64,000 bases of DNA from Diadema setosum (GCA_033980235.1 CM067062.1:3962404-4026403), one strand, 5' to 3'; positions 1-11,475 are shown, counted from the first letter of the stretch. Notes: generated from the sequence alone by a model not told the origin. Numbers and translations are program-made.

Positions 1-845
1 GTCCCAAAAAAAATTACAACAGGACCCCCCCCCCCCCCCCGCAATGATATCTTTAAATATAGTGAATCAATCTAAATACAAATTCAAAGTATGAAACTAT
101 AACTCATTGCCCACATCTTACAGAAAACCCCATTCGATTTGCTTCAGTGGTCAAAGAGAAATGAGGAATTTTGTAGAGGATGTCGGGAATCTCTTTTGTC
201 CAAGTTCTGTCTGTTATTCACGCACTAGAGCAAAATTAGACTCATGACATGCTTTACAACAATCTACATTTCTCTGTGACTGCTTAACCAAATTGAATGA
301 GGTTTTCTGCAAAATTGAGCTAAGATGTTGTATTTTAAGGCCCTGAAGTAGCACTTAGACAGGTCGATCATTTTGGATGTTATCAATTCGAAAATTTGAT
401 TGTAATTTTTGAGGGACATACTGCAGTATCAGTTTTTCGCATTGAAAACATCCAATATGATTATTTTTATTCCATGCTACTTCAGGGTCTTAGAATATAA
501 CATCTTAGCTCTATTTTGCAGAAATGCCCATTCGATTTGATTAAGTGGTCACAGAGAAATGGGGATTGTAGTAAAGCATGTCATGAGTCTGATTCTTCCA
601 AGTTTAGCACTTCGATGATTTTGTGTGTAAACAATAGACAGAACTTTGGACAAAAGAGATTCCCGACATCCTCTACAAAATTCCTTATTTCTCTTTGACC
701 ACTGAAGCAAATCGAATGGGGCTTTCTGTAAGATATGGGCAATGAGTTATAGTTTCATACCCTGAATTTGTATTTAGATTGATGCAATATTTTTAAAGAT
801 ATCATTGCATAGGGCCCCGTTGTAATTTTTTTTGGGACATACGGT
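1..845. repeat. Large foldback (inverted-repeat) element, left edge possibly cut by the window
   Basis: Left arm 1-about 395 pairs with right arm about 435-841: GTCCCAAAAAAAATTACAAC at base 1 is matched by its reverse complement ending near 840, and matching continues inward (for example CCCATTCGATTTGCTTCAGTGG against CCACTGAAGCAAATCGAATG-type sequence) almost to a centre near 415. No coding potential is visible. The centre carries TTGTAATTTTTGAGGGACAT, a copy of the element's own outer end. The left arm has a 15-base C run where the right arm has only GGGCCCC. The class is unknown; a non-autonomous DNA transposon is likely. Confidence 0.8.
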
Positions 846-1065
846 ACAGTGCTATTTTCAACTTAGAACGGAGAGTATTTAACCATTATTGTGATTTCAC
901 TGAGCATCACCATCAAAAAATAAAGTCTTCACTTCTGCAACAAAACAGCCATCAGGTTGGCAAAAATCATTCTGCATTTAGTGAAATAGCACCTAAGAGA
1001 CTAAAAAAACAACAACTGACATTTGCCATTTAGCACTCACCGCACATGAAACCTGCACCATACAA

Positions 1066-1327
1066 TACTGCAAAACCAGAAACATTTGCAGCATGAAACT
1101 TTGAAAATTGGAACCAACTGCCTTTCATTTTTTTTCTTTTAATTTTTGCAGCATGAAACGCTTGCAAATTGCTGACCATGGGGAGGAAAAAATACAAGTA
1201 TACTACATGTGCGTGCAATATATTGTGTAGATCAAAATTTTAGCATGCATTTTACTTAAATTCACAAATCTTGGCCCTCGCACAATTTGTGAAAATTTCA
1301 GGCATGCAAAAATTTCTGGTTTTACAG
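1066..1327. mobile_element. MITE, GTGTAGA/TTTTACAG family, copy 1 (degenerate)
   Basis: It opens with ACTGCAAAACCAGAAA and closes with TTTCTGGTTTTACAG. It shares internal blocks (GCATGAAA, TTGGANCCNACNGCCTTT, GTGTAGA) with the copies at 5668, 30432 and 56967. It is non-coding and about 260 bp long. Flanking TA suggests a Tc1/mariner-like or similar target, but this is not certain. Confidence 0.6.
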
Positions 1328-1554
1328 GATTCTGCTGATAGCATATCACACAGTTTCCAGCACAAATAAAAGGGCTAATCACATCATCTGGGAAGGAGAC
1401 TAGTCAAGGAAGGATCTGCAAACATATGGGCGGAAATGAAAGGCGAGAATCATCTGCTATCTCGTAAAAAGAGTCTAAGGGGGTAAAAAAAGAAAAGAAA
1501 AAAGATTCAGGTCAGCTTGACATCAAAATGATGTTTCCTGCTTCGCTTTCATTT
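1328..1554. other. Unannotated AT-rich DNA
   Basis: No feature is recognised. It lies downstream of the candidate minus-strand terminal exon and could be its 3' UTR; no clear minus-strand AATAAA is visible. Confidence 0.4.
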
Positions 1555-1889
1555 TCAGCTGCATTTTAGGATTCTCAGAATCTGTTGGTAGCGAGAGAGC
1601 CCTACTATTGTACCATTCTTACATCTGTACTGGTTCTGAGAGTTTTGCATAGCTTTGAAGACCATTAGGCTCCTACATGGCTGCAGCTTTTTGTCGAATA
1701 TGAAATATTGGATTATGATGGCCTGCCTTTCCTGTGGCCATCCCTGAATCCATTCCTGTGGTTGCCTAACCTCTCTTGAAGAAGAGGCTGAAGATGATGA
1801 AACAGAATTACTCCTTAGAGTGTTTTTCTCCATTTCCATCTGTGAGTCCCAAGTATGCAGAGTATCTATCATAACAATTGGCAGTGGCA
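1555..1889 (-). CDS. Possible terminal coding exon, unrecognised protein
   Basis: On the minus strand a good polypyrimidine tract and acceptor (TTGTTGTTGTTATTTCAG) end at 1890 and are followed by about 110 open codons to a stop at 1555. The reading frame contains a serine-rich stretch (SNSVSSSSASSSRE) and then a mixed sequence (QPQEWIQGWPQERQAIIIQY). No domain is recognised. The first two exon bases would complete a split codon. It may be the last exon of a gene running right to left, but upstream exons are not identified and the frame could be open by chance. Confidence 0.25.
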
Positions 1890-2035
1890 CTGAAATAACA
1901 ACAACAAAATAATGATAAAATGTGCATGAAGAATATGGCCAGTTTGAAAATACTGTAATCTGGTAAATCCTCCATTATTGATGCTATTGTAGTTTTATAA
2001 ACATTGTTTCTTTGTGTGCGAAGGTCAAAGGGATG

Positions 2036-2120
2036 GATGGGGGGGGGGGGGGGGCTGGAGCCCCCCCCCCCCCACTTTTGTGGGAGCGGTGTCTTGACCT
2101 TGATCACCCCCCCCCCCCCT
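2036..2120. repeat. Poly-G / poly-C homopolymer cluster
   Basis: Within 85 bp there is a G run of about 15, a C run of about 14 and another C run of about 14, separated by unique sequence. The first two could pair as a hairpin. Non-coding low-complexity DNA. Confidence 0.9.
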
Positions 2121-2164
2121 GAAAAACCTTCCACGGACCCTGTACAATATTGGTGGAAATGAAA

Positions 2165-2514
2165 ATTGGGCTTTAACTTTTTTACAAGATACCAAGAAAA
2201 TACTTATGAAATAGTACAGAGCATACCGATTTTAAAAGGAATTCAAATTTTATTTGATGAAAATCGGTTTTGGAATAGCTGAAACAAAGTAAAACAAAAC
2301 GATCGTAATAAAATATGGGTCCCACACTTCATAGGGTCGCTCTGTTTTGGATATCTCACCAATTTCAAAATCATTTTTCATCAAATAAATGTTGAAATCC
2401 TCATGGAATAACATGCTCTTTCATAATTCATAAGAGGTTTCTCAGTATCTCACCAAAAAATGATAATAACCTGAAGTTAAGTCTCAACCAAAACTATACA
2501 ATCCCTTTAAAATG
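2165..2514. mobile_element. Foldback MITE ending in ATCCCTTTAA (Kolobok-like), copy 1
   Basis: The right arm, read in reverse, starts TTAAAGGGATTGTATAGTTT and includes TTATTTGATGAAAA; the left arm carries the same order of blocks (GATACCAAGAAAATACTTATGAAAT, then TTTATTTGATGAAAATCGG). The centre lies near 2310. Partial copies are at 15037 and 38405. A terminal TTAA followed by AGGG fits Kolobok-type MITEs with TTAA target duplications; the class is inferred. Confidence 0.6.
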
Positions 2515-3207
2515 AGCAAGTTAGTGTACTTTTAACCTTTGATCTCAAGAATAACAGTAAAGGTTGGATCTTCTATCACTATTGTTGATTGGTAATAAAC
2601 ACGAGATATTGAAAATCTGTCAATTATTTTGAAGCTCAGAGTCGTTTCTTCTTCTTCCAAAGTAAAAAAAAAAAAGTCTTCCTTTGTGATACCTCTGAAC
2701 ATTGGTATTGTGATGCATGGCCACAAATGATGAATAGGCCTATACCTTGCGTGAAGGGAAATTGAGATTAATGACAGGGAGCTAATGTATGAAGCACCCA
2801 TCCTCTAGTGTTGACCAGACTGGATGTCAAATCTAAACGTTTTGGAAATCAGGCAAGTAATGACCTTTTAATAGTAATGCCTGAACAAAATATCTACGTG
2901 GTACTGCTAGCCGGGAAGATGCACAGCTGTAGGAAGTGGAAAACCTTCAAGCAGAAAAATAACTTAATCTACTACATATCTGTTTTTTTAAAGAATAATG
3001 AGAACATGATTTGATCATATTCCAAAGCACGACAGGGATTTGCTCTCTTCCTCTCGGTTCCTTCAAATTTGAGAGTAAATGAGGGGCTTCACCAAAATAT
3101 GAGTTAATTTTACCCATGTTAATTTGAGATATCTGTAATTAAAGCTTTAAAAGAAAAAAAAATAAAGAGAAAAATGGAATATCTTTATGAACACTTCAAA
3201 AATATTG
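2515..3207. other. No gene recognised
   Basis: AT-rich sequence with short A runs. Small open frames at 2532-2801 and 2808-3014 lack splice signals or protein-like composition. Confidence 0.5.
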
Positions 3208-3325
3208 CAACTGATTTACAAATTGCCCTACATCGACATAGGGCAATTTGTCAATCACTTGCACTAAAAACATCTCGCCGGAAGAATTTTATGAATTTGA
3301 ATAACTTCAAATATATTCCTTGTTA
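3208..3325. repeat. Dispersed repeat shared with 46208-46322
   Basis: Blocks TTGCAACTGATT, ACAAATTGCCCTACAT, AAAAACATCT and GGAAGAATTT, with ATGAATTTGAATA, occur in the same order at 46208-46322. The piece ACAAATTGCCCTACATCG is followed by its own near reverse complement. Class unknown. Confidence 0.6.
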
Positions 3326-3555
3326 TATAACAGCTGACATGTATATCACTGGAAAAGTTTCATTTTGCTGTATTTCATTATGGATTTGCTTTAAATTGTT
3401 TCAAAATGTCTCTTAACATATTTTGAGATCAAAATCTTGAATTACAACAAGATGTAATTACTTCCAAAGGCACACATCTTACTATGTTTCTTTTCCCTCG
3501 AGCATTTGAGCATTATTTCAGATCGAGTGGTAAAGGGCATTATAATTACCCATAT

Positions 3556-3574
3556 TATCATTATTATAATAATA

Positions 3575-3618
<44 letters not shown>

Positions 3619-3622
3619 AATA

Positions 3623-3663
<41 letters not shown>

Positions 3664-3765
3664 ATTAATAATAATAATACTAATACTACTACTACTAATA
3701 ATAATAATAATTACCATTATTATCATTATTATTATTATTATTATTATTATCAACATTAATATTAT
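3556..3765. repeat. Compound trinucleotide microsatellite (ATG/ATA/ACT/ATT)
   Basis: About 210 bp of consecutive GAT, AAT, ACT and ATT triplets. It produces long spurious poly-D, poly-M and poly-I frames, which were not called as genes. It ends 95 bp before the candidate exon at 3860. Confidence 0.95.
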
Positions 3766-3859
3766 TATTTTCTCATATCTTCTGTTATAAATACAGAGGA
3801 GGTCATTCAACTAAACTCCTTTAGTTGGATAACAAATGCCATCCAATTTTTTACCTCAG

Positions 3860-4009
3860 ACACCACGACCATCTTCATGTACAGACCAGCTCCCTGTAGG
3901 AAAGGTATTTGTTCAACATTCATTAGCCTACTTGTGGAAACCAAGGGATGAGTTGCATGACATGGGACCCTCCAGTCATGACATGCTGACATTTACCAGT
4001 ATACACCAG
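3860..4009 (+). CDS. Probable internal coding exon, 50 codons, unrecognised protein
   Basis: A polypyrimidine tract and acceptor (CCAATTTTTTACCTCAG) precede 150 bp that are open in one frame and end exactly at a consensus donor (CACCAG followed by GTGAGA). The exon is phase 0 at both ends and encodes 50 residues beginning TPRPSSCTDQLPVGKVFVQ and ending in MLTFTSIHQ. The composition is protein-like (W, C, H and P present, no low complexity). No family is recognised. Exon length, clean boundaries and phase symmetry support a real exon. Neighbouring exons are not found and probably lie across long introns or outside the window. Confidence 0.45.
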
Positions 4010-5667
4010 GTGAGATTGCATGGACTATGGGCCAATTAGCAGCATCAGTACACCTACCCTTTCCACGATGTCTTTGGACTTACAGTACTGAACAGAAATG
4101 GCCAAAACAGTTATTGGATCTATTTATAATTTCACAGATTCGAAAACAACTGTTTCCCTATTGTGAAGGATGACTGAAAAAGGAGAATCTAACCACACTT
4201 TTATGTTCATATACATGAACAATTGTGAAAAAATCAACAGAAAAGTCGTAAGACCCGGTTCAATGTGAGGACTACAAATACAGTGTAGGTGTAAAATGTC
4301 AACCTAGTCAATTCTTAATTTTTAAATTTTCTGGGAGAGCTTTTCTTTTTCTATGTAATTATAAAATTGTGGATCATAAAATGAATGGGTTATTGTACTT
4401 TTGTCCTGAAGTAGGTTTCCCTTAATTTTCAGATTCTGGCTACGACATATCTTTTACATACTCTTCACTTTCAATTCTAACAATTTTTGAAAGGATGATA
4501 TGTTCACATTGAAATTATTTGCTATCATTCATGAGTGGAAAGTACTTTAAAGATGTGTGTAAAATTTTCAGCTTGGTTTAGTAATATTCCTTTGTAATGG
4601 TTGCCACATAGTTTGACATGCTATTCTCTGTCCCATTCATTGCACAGAACACTGCTACCTGGAATTACAGATTTTGTAAACACTTCAGTAGAACCTTTTT
4701 TTTTTCTCAGAAAACACTTTCCCTCAGGATGTACAATGTACTTTCTTTCTATTTTTAGATAGGTCTGTATGAAAATTCATTTGTACTGATTTACATGCCA
4801 TTTTGGGGCTTAGAGTCTAATCTTTTAGACCTCTGCAATTGGCAAAAAACCCACAACTGGATACTTACTGGTAATTTTGTCATGCACAGTCATATCAGAG
4901 TGTGACAGATTGATTGGCATTGCATATGTAATCAAATAAAAAAATTATAACTATGGCCATGCATTGATAAGACATGAACCAGTCCATAGATACGCCTACA
5001 CTGTTGAATGCTGGGCTTAGTGTCCTTGCAGACTGCATAATCCATTTGTCTGGCTACTAATCCTTTGGCTATAGATGAATATTCCTTTTAATGTGTATGG
5101 CTGAATGAACTGGTGAATTTATGAATTTATTATCTAGCAACTTTTCTTTCTAATATATATTGTATATACATTTTTTTTTAATGCACAAGGCTATATAGCT
5201 GACATAGATCTATCCATTTTACCCACAAAAACAAAAACAAAACAAGGCAAAACAAAACTGTGCTGGATATATTTTACCCGTGACTGGTAAAATTAATTCT
5301 TGATACATAAGACTGCATTGTTATCATAAAATCAGGCAGCTTAAACAAGGTTTTATTCTTAACATTTTGAAAAAAATATGTCTTGTTTAAGTACTGTCTC
5401 AATTCATTCAAGCAGTAAACCCAAGATACAGTGTATTGTTTGAAATTGAGTAGCTGTGATGGTGTCCCATCAAAATACTATTTCCTCTTATCTGAGTCCT
5501 GACAAAATTGTCATGTCTGCATTACTAATGAAGAAACATAAATTCACTGATCTTTAATTGTGACTTAGTATCAAGTAAACATGACATACTCAGCAAAGTC
5601 TTTCCTCTTTTTAAATAAGTTTAGGTGACTAAAATACTTTTATGAGCAAATGAGAAACAGACTGAAT
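4010..5667. other. No gene recognised; intron or intergenic
   Basis: AT-rich DNA without long open frames, tandem arrays or clear transposon ends. If the 3860-4009 exon is real, this starts with its intron. Confidence 0.5.
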
Positions 5668-5836
5668 GCCATTTCGCGGCATGAAATTTTCACAAATTGG
5701 AGCCGACGGCCTTTTTTCATGGCTCAATGCATATAGTGTAGACAGGAACTTTTGTGTACATTAATTTTTGCGAATCCTGGCACTTGCGAAATTCGCGAAA
5801 TTAAAATGCATGCGCACATTCTTCGTTTTACAGTAG
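5668..5836. mobile_element. MITE, GTGTAGA/TTTTACAG family, copy 2
   Basis: Shares GCATGAAATTTTCACAAATT, GGAGCCGACGGCC, ATATAGTGTAGACAGGAAC, CGCGAAATTAAAATGCA and the end CGTTTTACAGTA with the copy at 56967. The outer left end is missing or diverged. Palindromic CGCGAAAT motifs are typical of this group. Confidence 0.7.
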
Positions 5837-7240
5837 TATTGTCTTGGTGATGAGCAGGAGCATTCTCATTTTATAGTCTACCAATGCCACTATCTACAAC
5901 AGATATTTGAATAAAGTCCTAAGCATGCCTAGAGCTTCTTCTGATATAAATGCTAAATAGAATAAACAGACAATTTGAAAGTGCAAGAAGTGAACAAAAC
6001 TTTGTGGATTTTTTTTTCTCCTTCTCATCATATTTTCAGAGGAAGTGAGGGATCTAAAGCTGCAAATGCACCTGAAGATGAATGGAGTAGAGATATCTGA
6101 TCTGACAATCTGCGCTCTCTCGAATTGTAATCGATATGCACTGGTGGCTCTGCTTGGCAACATCGCAAGAACTCTTTCCATTTCTTCTCAGTTTGTTCTC
6201 ATCATCTTAAGATGTGGCTACAGGGGATGGGCTGAAATTCTATGGAGGATACAGCTGTAGGTGCTGTCTCTTTCAGGGTGGACTGAGTTTGTTGAACCTT
6301 GGCACAAGTGGCGTGTCTCCCGAGAGATGAGCTCATTTCTGCGGCTCTGAAACACGCTTCTTTTTCCCTCCCCATTTCTACAGTATGCAGGTTAAGCTCT
6401 CCTATCTCATTCGAATGACAGCATGTGGCAAACATTGTTATCTGACTGAGGAGGGAAGGATTTTTCTGGGAACAGTCATTTTCATGAGCGGAGTATACCA
6501 CTTGGGAAGCTCGCTTCATTCTTCTTGCTCTCCAGAAACTTGACTATTGACTATTTTAAGAAAGGATGGTCATTTTCTCAGAAAAATTATCTCTCCTCCA
6601 AAGTCTCAGCCTTGCTAACAAGGGTTGAGTAACAAATGTTCCAGCCTATTTACAACTTCATTCAGGTGCAGTGAAATATTTCTCCATAACCCAATAGTTT
6701 TGAATTGCTCTCCACATCAACAAAGTTGTTCATATTTAACAAGGACTGACGTAAACTTCTTTGAATGGCCAGACAGAACATGCATCCAAGAAAATTGTAG
6801 TCTCTCATATCTCTTATAAGAGCTAAATGTCTGAATGGTGCCATATTTACATCATACATGTACATGGTGATTACATTTACTCTCAGATGATTTGTATATA
6901 CAACCCCTAGTATACCTCCTTTGATTGAGGAGGTGGTATTTTGAAGTTTTTGTACAGTAGGAGTTTTTGGTTCATGTTTTAACTTATCTAAGATATGGCT
7001 TTATATTTCTGGTTTCAACTAATCCTGCAGAGGTGGGGGGGGGGGGGGGAGGGGAGAAAGTTTCTGTGGCAAGTAATCATGAAGTCGAGTTGTGTCCAAA
7101 ACTGCTGATTTCATCACAACCTTTGATGGATATTTTCAGACAACAAATCTAGAGAGCATACAAAATATTACACTGTCAGACATGTAAATTTCATATTAAA
7201 AATTACCCCCACTTTCTCAGTCCTTCTTTGTAGTTGGATG
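5837..7240. other. No secure gene; weak exon-like signals near 6040-6350
   Basis: Acceptor-like tracts end at 6039 (CATATTTTCAG) and 6277 (GTCTCTTTCAG), each followed by short open frames, but no convincing donor or conserved domain was found. A 14-base G run lies near 7026. The remainder is featureless. Confidence 0.4.
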
Positions 7241-7435
7241 CTGTAAAAGTGGACATTTTTGTGGTGTTGAAATTTTTGCAAATGTTGCGCGACCAGAAAC
7301 TAGTGCGTAAATAAAAGCACACAAATATTTTTGCATGCCATTATGTTCCAGTACTTACTGTCTTGATTCTGCGGAATTAAAAACATGTGAAACTCTTCTT
7401 ACCAGGGCGAGTGTGAAAATATCCACTTTTACAGT
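7241..7435. mobile_element. MITE, ACTGTAAAAGTGG family, copy 1
   Basis: Starts CTGTAAAAGTGGACATTTTT and ends ATCCACTTTTACAG, giving terminal inverted repeats of about 13 bp. Internal marks AAACTAG, AAATAAAAGCACACAAATAT and CGGAATTAAAAACA recur at 32603, 61362 and in the split copy at 15669/17011. Non-coding. Confidence 0.85.
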
Positions 7436-8074
7436 AGTCATTGACATTCAGTGGAACAAGAATATCGCAAACTGAAGAGAGCATAAAAGGTTGAAATCAC
7501 ATGACACTGATAACTAATTTTGACATTTTCTCCATGTACCATACAAGTGCTACCTCAGACAGATGATTTGTTTATTTGGGGGGGGGGGGGGGGGTGGCAG
7601 GTCATTATTAACCTTTCTGTCTTTTCTGTGCAAATCAGCCCAAATATATGGGGGGGGGAAATCATTACATAGAGATTACTTAATCCCATAATCTCTATGA
7701 AGTCATTATGGTGTTCCTGTTGGACCTCGGACATTGTAATACTCCTGAGTGAGCTTGCTAATAAACTATTATGTCCAGTTTGGATGCATTTCTGAATGCC
7801 GGTGGAAAAAGTTTGGAAAGTTTAAAACTACATGCTCCAACATGTGAAGGATTATTGGGTCAGTGTACTATGTATGATGCACAGCTCTATGCCAGTAAAC
7901 AGGTGGTTCAAATAGTTCATGCTCCTGACATTTATGACCTCAGCAGGCTCTTACTACCATACTGGTCTGTTTGAAATAGAGATCTGATAAACAACATAAA
8001 TCAAACTAATGGGCAGGCATTAAATATGTCGAGCATTGCCATGAAGTGCCGGTCCACAGTCATGTCAACTAAAG
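7436..8074. other. No gene recognised
   Basis: Contains a G run of about 17 at 7578-7594 and a short inverted repeat (ATAGAGATTAC against ATAATCTCTAT) near 7670-7700. The open frame 7771-7974 has no splice or start context that supports it. Confidence 0.4.
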
Positions 8075-8505
8075 GTGTGATTTCACGGAGCATGCGAACG
8101 ATTTGCGAAGGACGCGAATGGCAAAATCCAGCATTCGTATTTTAGTCTGCAAAAGATCGCCAAACGAACATGAGTGTTCGGAAGCGTCGTCAATTGTTCG
8201 CGAATGTCGTTTTTACTTCATCGAGAATTTCAAAAAAGTTTGAAATTTTTTGCAAACCTTTTCCGCACACTTGGTCGTGATTTGCTCGCGATTTGTTCTC
8301 GAAAGTGTCTATAAAGCCTCGTCATATGCGCAAGACCTTCGAAAGACATGCCCAATGTTCGCAAAATGTTTTTGAAACCCCAAACAGACCCCAAAACTAT
8401 GGAGAATGTCTCGCATATGCGAAGTTTTTCCGATCATTTTACGACGTAACCGGAAACTGTTCGCGTACCGTTTGAGACATTCTCACGAACGTTTAGTGCA
8501 TGTTT
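8075..8505. repeat. CpG-rich block with recurrent TTCGCGAA/GTTCG motifs
   Basis: This block of about 430 bp stands out from its AT-rich surroundings by frequent CpG and by repeated short words (TGTTCGC, TTTGCGAA, TCGCGA, CATATGCG). It begins near TGTGATTTCACGGAGCATGC. No terminal inverted repeat or full open frame is found. It could be an old mobile element or a regulatory patch. Confidence 0.4.
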
Positions 8506-9011
8506 GGGGGATGTAGACTTCTACAAATCAAAATCGTAGCATACATCTAAACATCAAACAACTTTTAACAACTATATAGTAAAAAAAATAATAAAGACTT
8601 GCAAGAGAAAGAAATGTTAGATATACAAAAAATGTGCAACACAAGTTAACAGACCGCATTGCAACATAACACCATCAGGCTGACACAATCTACACTATCT
8701 AGCTATTGTGCAGTAATCACAGCAAGACCAGACTAGGGAAACTGAAAATACAACTGCTACAAGGGTGGCTAGACCGCAGTCCACTTTGACAGATAGCTAC
8801 TCTCAAAAGTTAAACTGAAAAAAAAAAATAACAAAAGGAAAGTTATGCGCGACACATCAAGAAGATATTAAACTACAGTGCTTTTGTATTCATTATACCA
8901 AGTGCAATACAGCACTCATTTCTGCCTAATGATCTTCTGTGAATGCAGCCAGACGAATTGTTATTATCCGGGAGAGGTAAAATAACCCAATGTGCTCGTC
9001 AAAGCTCTCTC

Positions 9012-9115
9012 AATGCATTCTGTGTGTTTGTGTGTGTGCACTAATGACAATTTGTGTGCAGGTGCATACGTGTGTGTGTGTGTGTGGGTGTGTGTGGGTG
9101 TGTGTGTGTGTGTGT

Positions 9116-9171
<56 letters not shown>
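9012..9171. repeat. (TG)n microsatellite
   Basis: A TG dinucleotide tract with occasional GGG interruptions, the longest in the window. Open frames across it on both strands are artefacts. Confidence 0.97.
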
Positions 9172-9174
<3 letters not shown>

Positions 9175-9179
9175 TGCCC

Positions 9180-10076
9180 GCATGACTATGTGTGATGAGA
9201 CAGATGAGAGAGATAGAAATCGGGGAGATAAAGGCTGGAACAGGAGGAGGGGCATTTGGCAGCACACTACTCCATCAATAACCACTCATCATCCAATTGG
9301 GAACACAACATTAGATGGAGCATAGCGGCTGCTGCCTTCTCTCTATCTCTCCTCTTCCTCTCTTTCTCTATATCTGTCTGTCTCTTATCTGAAGTAAAAA
9401 AAAAAAAAAAACTTTAAATGTGGTTACATTTTGACTGGAGCACTCCTACTATATGCACCTGGTAACAAAATGTTCTTGAGATCTTACAGATTACTACATC
9501 TCGCCACTGAGAATAATATCCTTGTGTGTGCTTGAGGATTGAAAAGCTCTGATTCTGTGCCTGCACTTCCCTGGATACAGTGTTACCAATACTACATGAA
9601 CTGGAACACTCAAGGTAGGTGGTGACAAAACTTTGAAACAATACTCTTTGTATGTGTTTGTGTGTTTTAATAATTTTGAATTGCTGAGATATTGATAATG
9701 TTTTAGAGTCAAGTTCAGGTAAGATTTCATTGATTACAGCTGAATTGAGTGTTGTACCCTAACTTCCTGAGAGGCAGTTTAAGGTTTACTTTACGTGTAG
9801 TATAATTCCTTCCTTGGTAAAAGATGATAGCGTCATCTGGCTTTGATGAAGTGTGAAGTCTAACTGAACCTTCTGAGATTTGTTTTTCCAAAATATCAAA
9901 TGTGAGAAAAAATAACAAAAGATCTATTTTTCTATTATTTCACTTGTTCTACTATATTTCTAAGTACCATACATGTATGTATGTCTCATTGAAGACTCCA
10001 TCATGCAATGCATGCCTTTCATGAGCCGATAAGAAAACATCGGTGTTTCATCAGTGACAAGCACAATAGGCAAGTA
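9180..10076. other. No gene recognised
   Basis: Pyrimidine-rich patch at 9335-9390, an A run near 9397, then ordinary AT-rich DNA. Confidence 0.4.
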
Positions 10077-10710
10077 ATAAATGTTTTGCTGGTCTGACAG
10101 TAACACAGGTTTTACTGGTCTGAGAAAATAAATGTTTTTGTCAGACATAATAAATTTTTCACGGGTGTGACAGCAACAAATTATTCACAGGTCTGTCATA
10201 ATAAATTTTTCACTGATCTGACTAACTCCATGTTCAGACTCAAGCCAATTTACACCAAAACTCGATAAAGAAACGATGTATAAAGAATCATTGTATAGCC
10301 GACAGACCGTCCAGATGCTAATCTTGACTGTTCTGGAAAACGTCGTACAGATGTGTAGTTTCGCCCTGTGCATGCTGTTATGGTCATGAGTGACAGCTTT
10401 GGGGTAACCTTTCGTGCGCGCTCCCATTAAGCCCCGCCCAGTTATACCGTTCTATGGTCGCCATACATTCAGACGCACAATGGACATGGTGGAATGCTGA
10501 TTCGTTATCGAGTTCTAGTTCGAAACGATGCTTTGACCCTCATTTCGTTATATGTCGTTTCGTTAGTCAGCGTTCAGACATACAAATTCATTGTATAGCT
10601 ATACCGTTTTGGTATAGATAGCTATACCATTCTAGTATAGATTTTATTAGCGTCTGAACACCCTGATAATCAACGTTTCACTGGTCTGATATAACAAATG
10701 TTTCACTGGT
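10077..10710. repeat. Degenerate tandem repeat (TTTCACTGGTCTGA unit) split by an insertion
   Basis: Diverged units of roughly 30 bp built on AATAAATTTTTCACTGGTCTGA recur from 10077 to about 10222 and resume at about 10672-10710. The interruption is the element at 10231-10660, so the array predates the insertion. Confidence 0.65.
10231..10660. mobile_element. Non-autonomous DNA element with TGTTCAGAC/GTCTGAACA ends
   Basis: Terminal inverted repeats TGTTCAGAC (10231) and GTCTGAACA (ending 10660) bound 430 bp that is richer in CpG than its flanks and contains palindromic TATAGCTATACC motifs near the right end. No transposase frame is present. A second inward GCGTTCAGAC lies near 10573. Superfamily unassigned; no clear target duplication was seen. 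Confidence 0.6.
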
Positions 10711-10869
10711 CTTAGAGTCAGAGTCCTTCTCACTTCGGAGTGACTGCTGTTGACTTGCTGCTCAGGATGGAGCTCATGATTTGTTAGTTTGATTGTACTT
10801 AACTCCGCTTCACCCAACGATTCTGTAAGATATTGCCATCGACATGATTAACATTTCGTTGTGTGTCTG

Positions 10870-11475
10870 GGAGAATGAACACATACAACTCAATGAAGAT
10901 ATGCCTGGGAAAACGATGTGAACGCTGGCGAGGTTCATCAGATAGCACACGCCTAACATGTGCTTGCATCATTCTCCTGGACACACCTTCCTTGATTCAC
11001 GTGCATTCACATCATTTTCCCTGATAAACAATGATTTATCACAGTGGCTTTGCTATTGTTGCTTTTTCTTGCTTTTTTTTTTCTTTTTGCTCTATGCAGC
11101 CATTTACTTCCTGGTACCTAGCTAATGACTTTTGTTTGTTTATATGTGGAGAGGTCCAACTTACCTGCGGTTTGCATGTGAATGTGTTGGATATGTGGTG
11201 ATCGATTGCTGCCACATGGAAGAGACTATTTGCCTGGTATGCATCTAGACTATAACAAAGTGAGTCCCAACACATGTACCTACAAAGATGACAGATGAAA
11301 TTTGTATTGTCACTTTCCTGGAAGACTGATGCGGACGCATGTGATTCAAGGAAGGTGTGCCCAGAGGACTGACCTGAACAGACACAGGGTGCTTGTTAAA
11401 CTTACAGGCCTCACCAGCAAGTGCCATGTTCTCCCGGGGAAGCTTTCCTTGAATCGTATGTGTCAACTTCACTAT
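10870..11475. repeat. Imperfect inverted repeat, arms of about 140 bp
   Basis: Plus-strand 10870-11013 and the reverse complement of 11330-11475 share blocks in order: ACACATAC, TTCAAGGAA or CTCAATGAA, GGCACACCTTCCTTG or GGACACACCTTCCTTG, GATTCAC or AATCAC. Similarity is perhaps 65-70 percent by eye. The loop is about 315 bp. An old foldback or two opposed copies of one repeat. Confidence 0.4.

Noticed and set aside
3442..3810. Open frames of poly-Ile, poly-Met and poly-Asp over the trinucleotide tract
   Set aside because: Direct consequence of a microsatellite in three frames; no start, splice or domain support.
6040..6260. Exon after the acceptor at 6039
   Set aside because: Good acceptor, but the frames either stop within 20 codons or continue without a donor; no domain and no partner exon.
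9010..9325. Cys/Val and His/Thr repeat proteins across 9.0-9.3 kb
   Set aside because: Translation of a (TG)n microsatellite.
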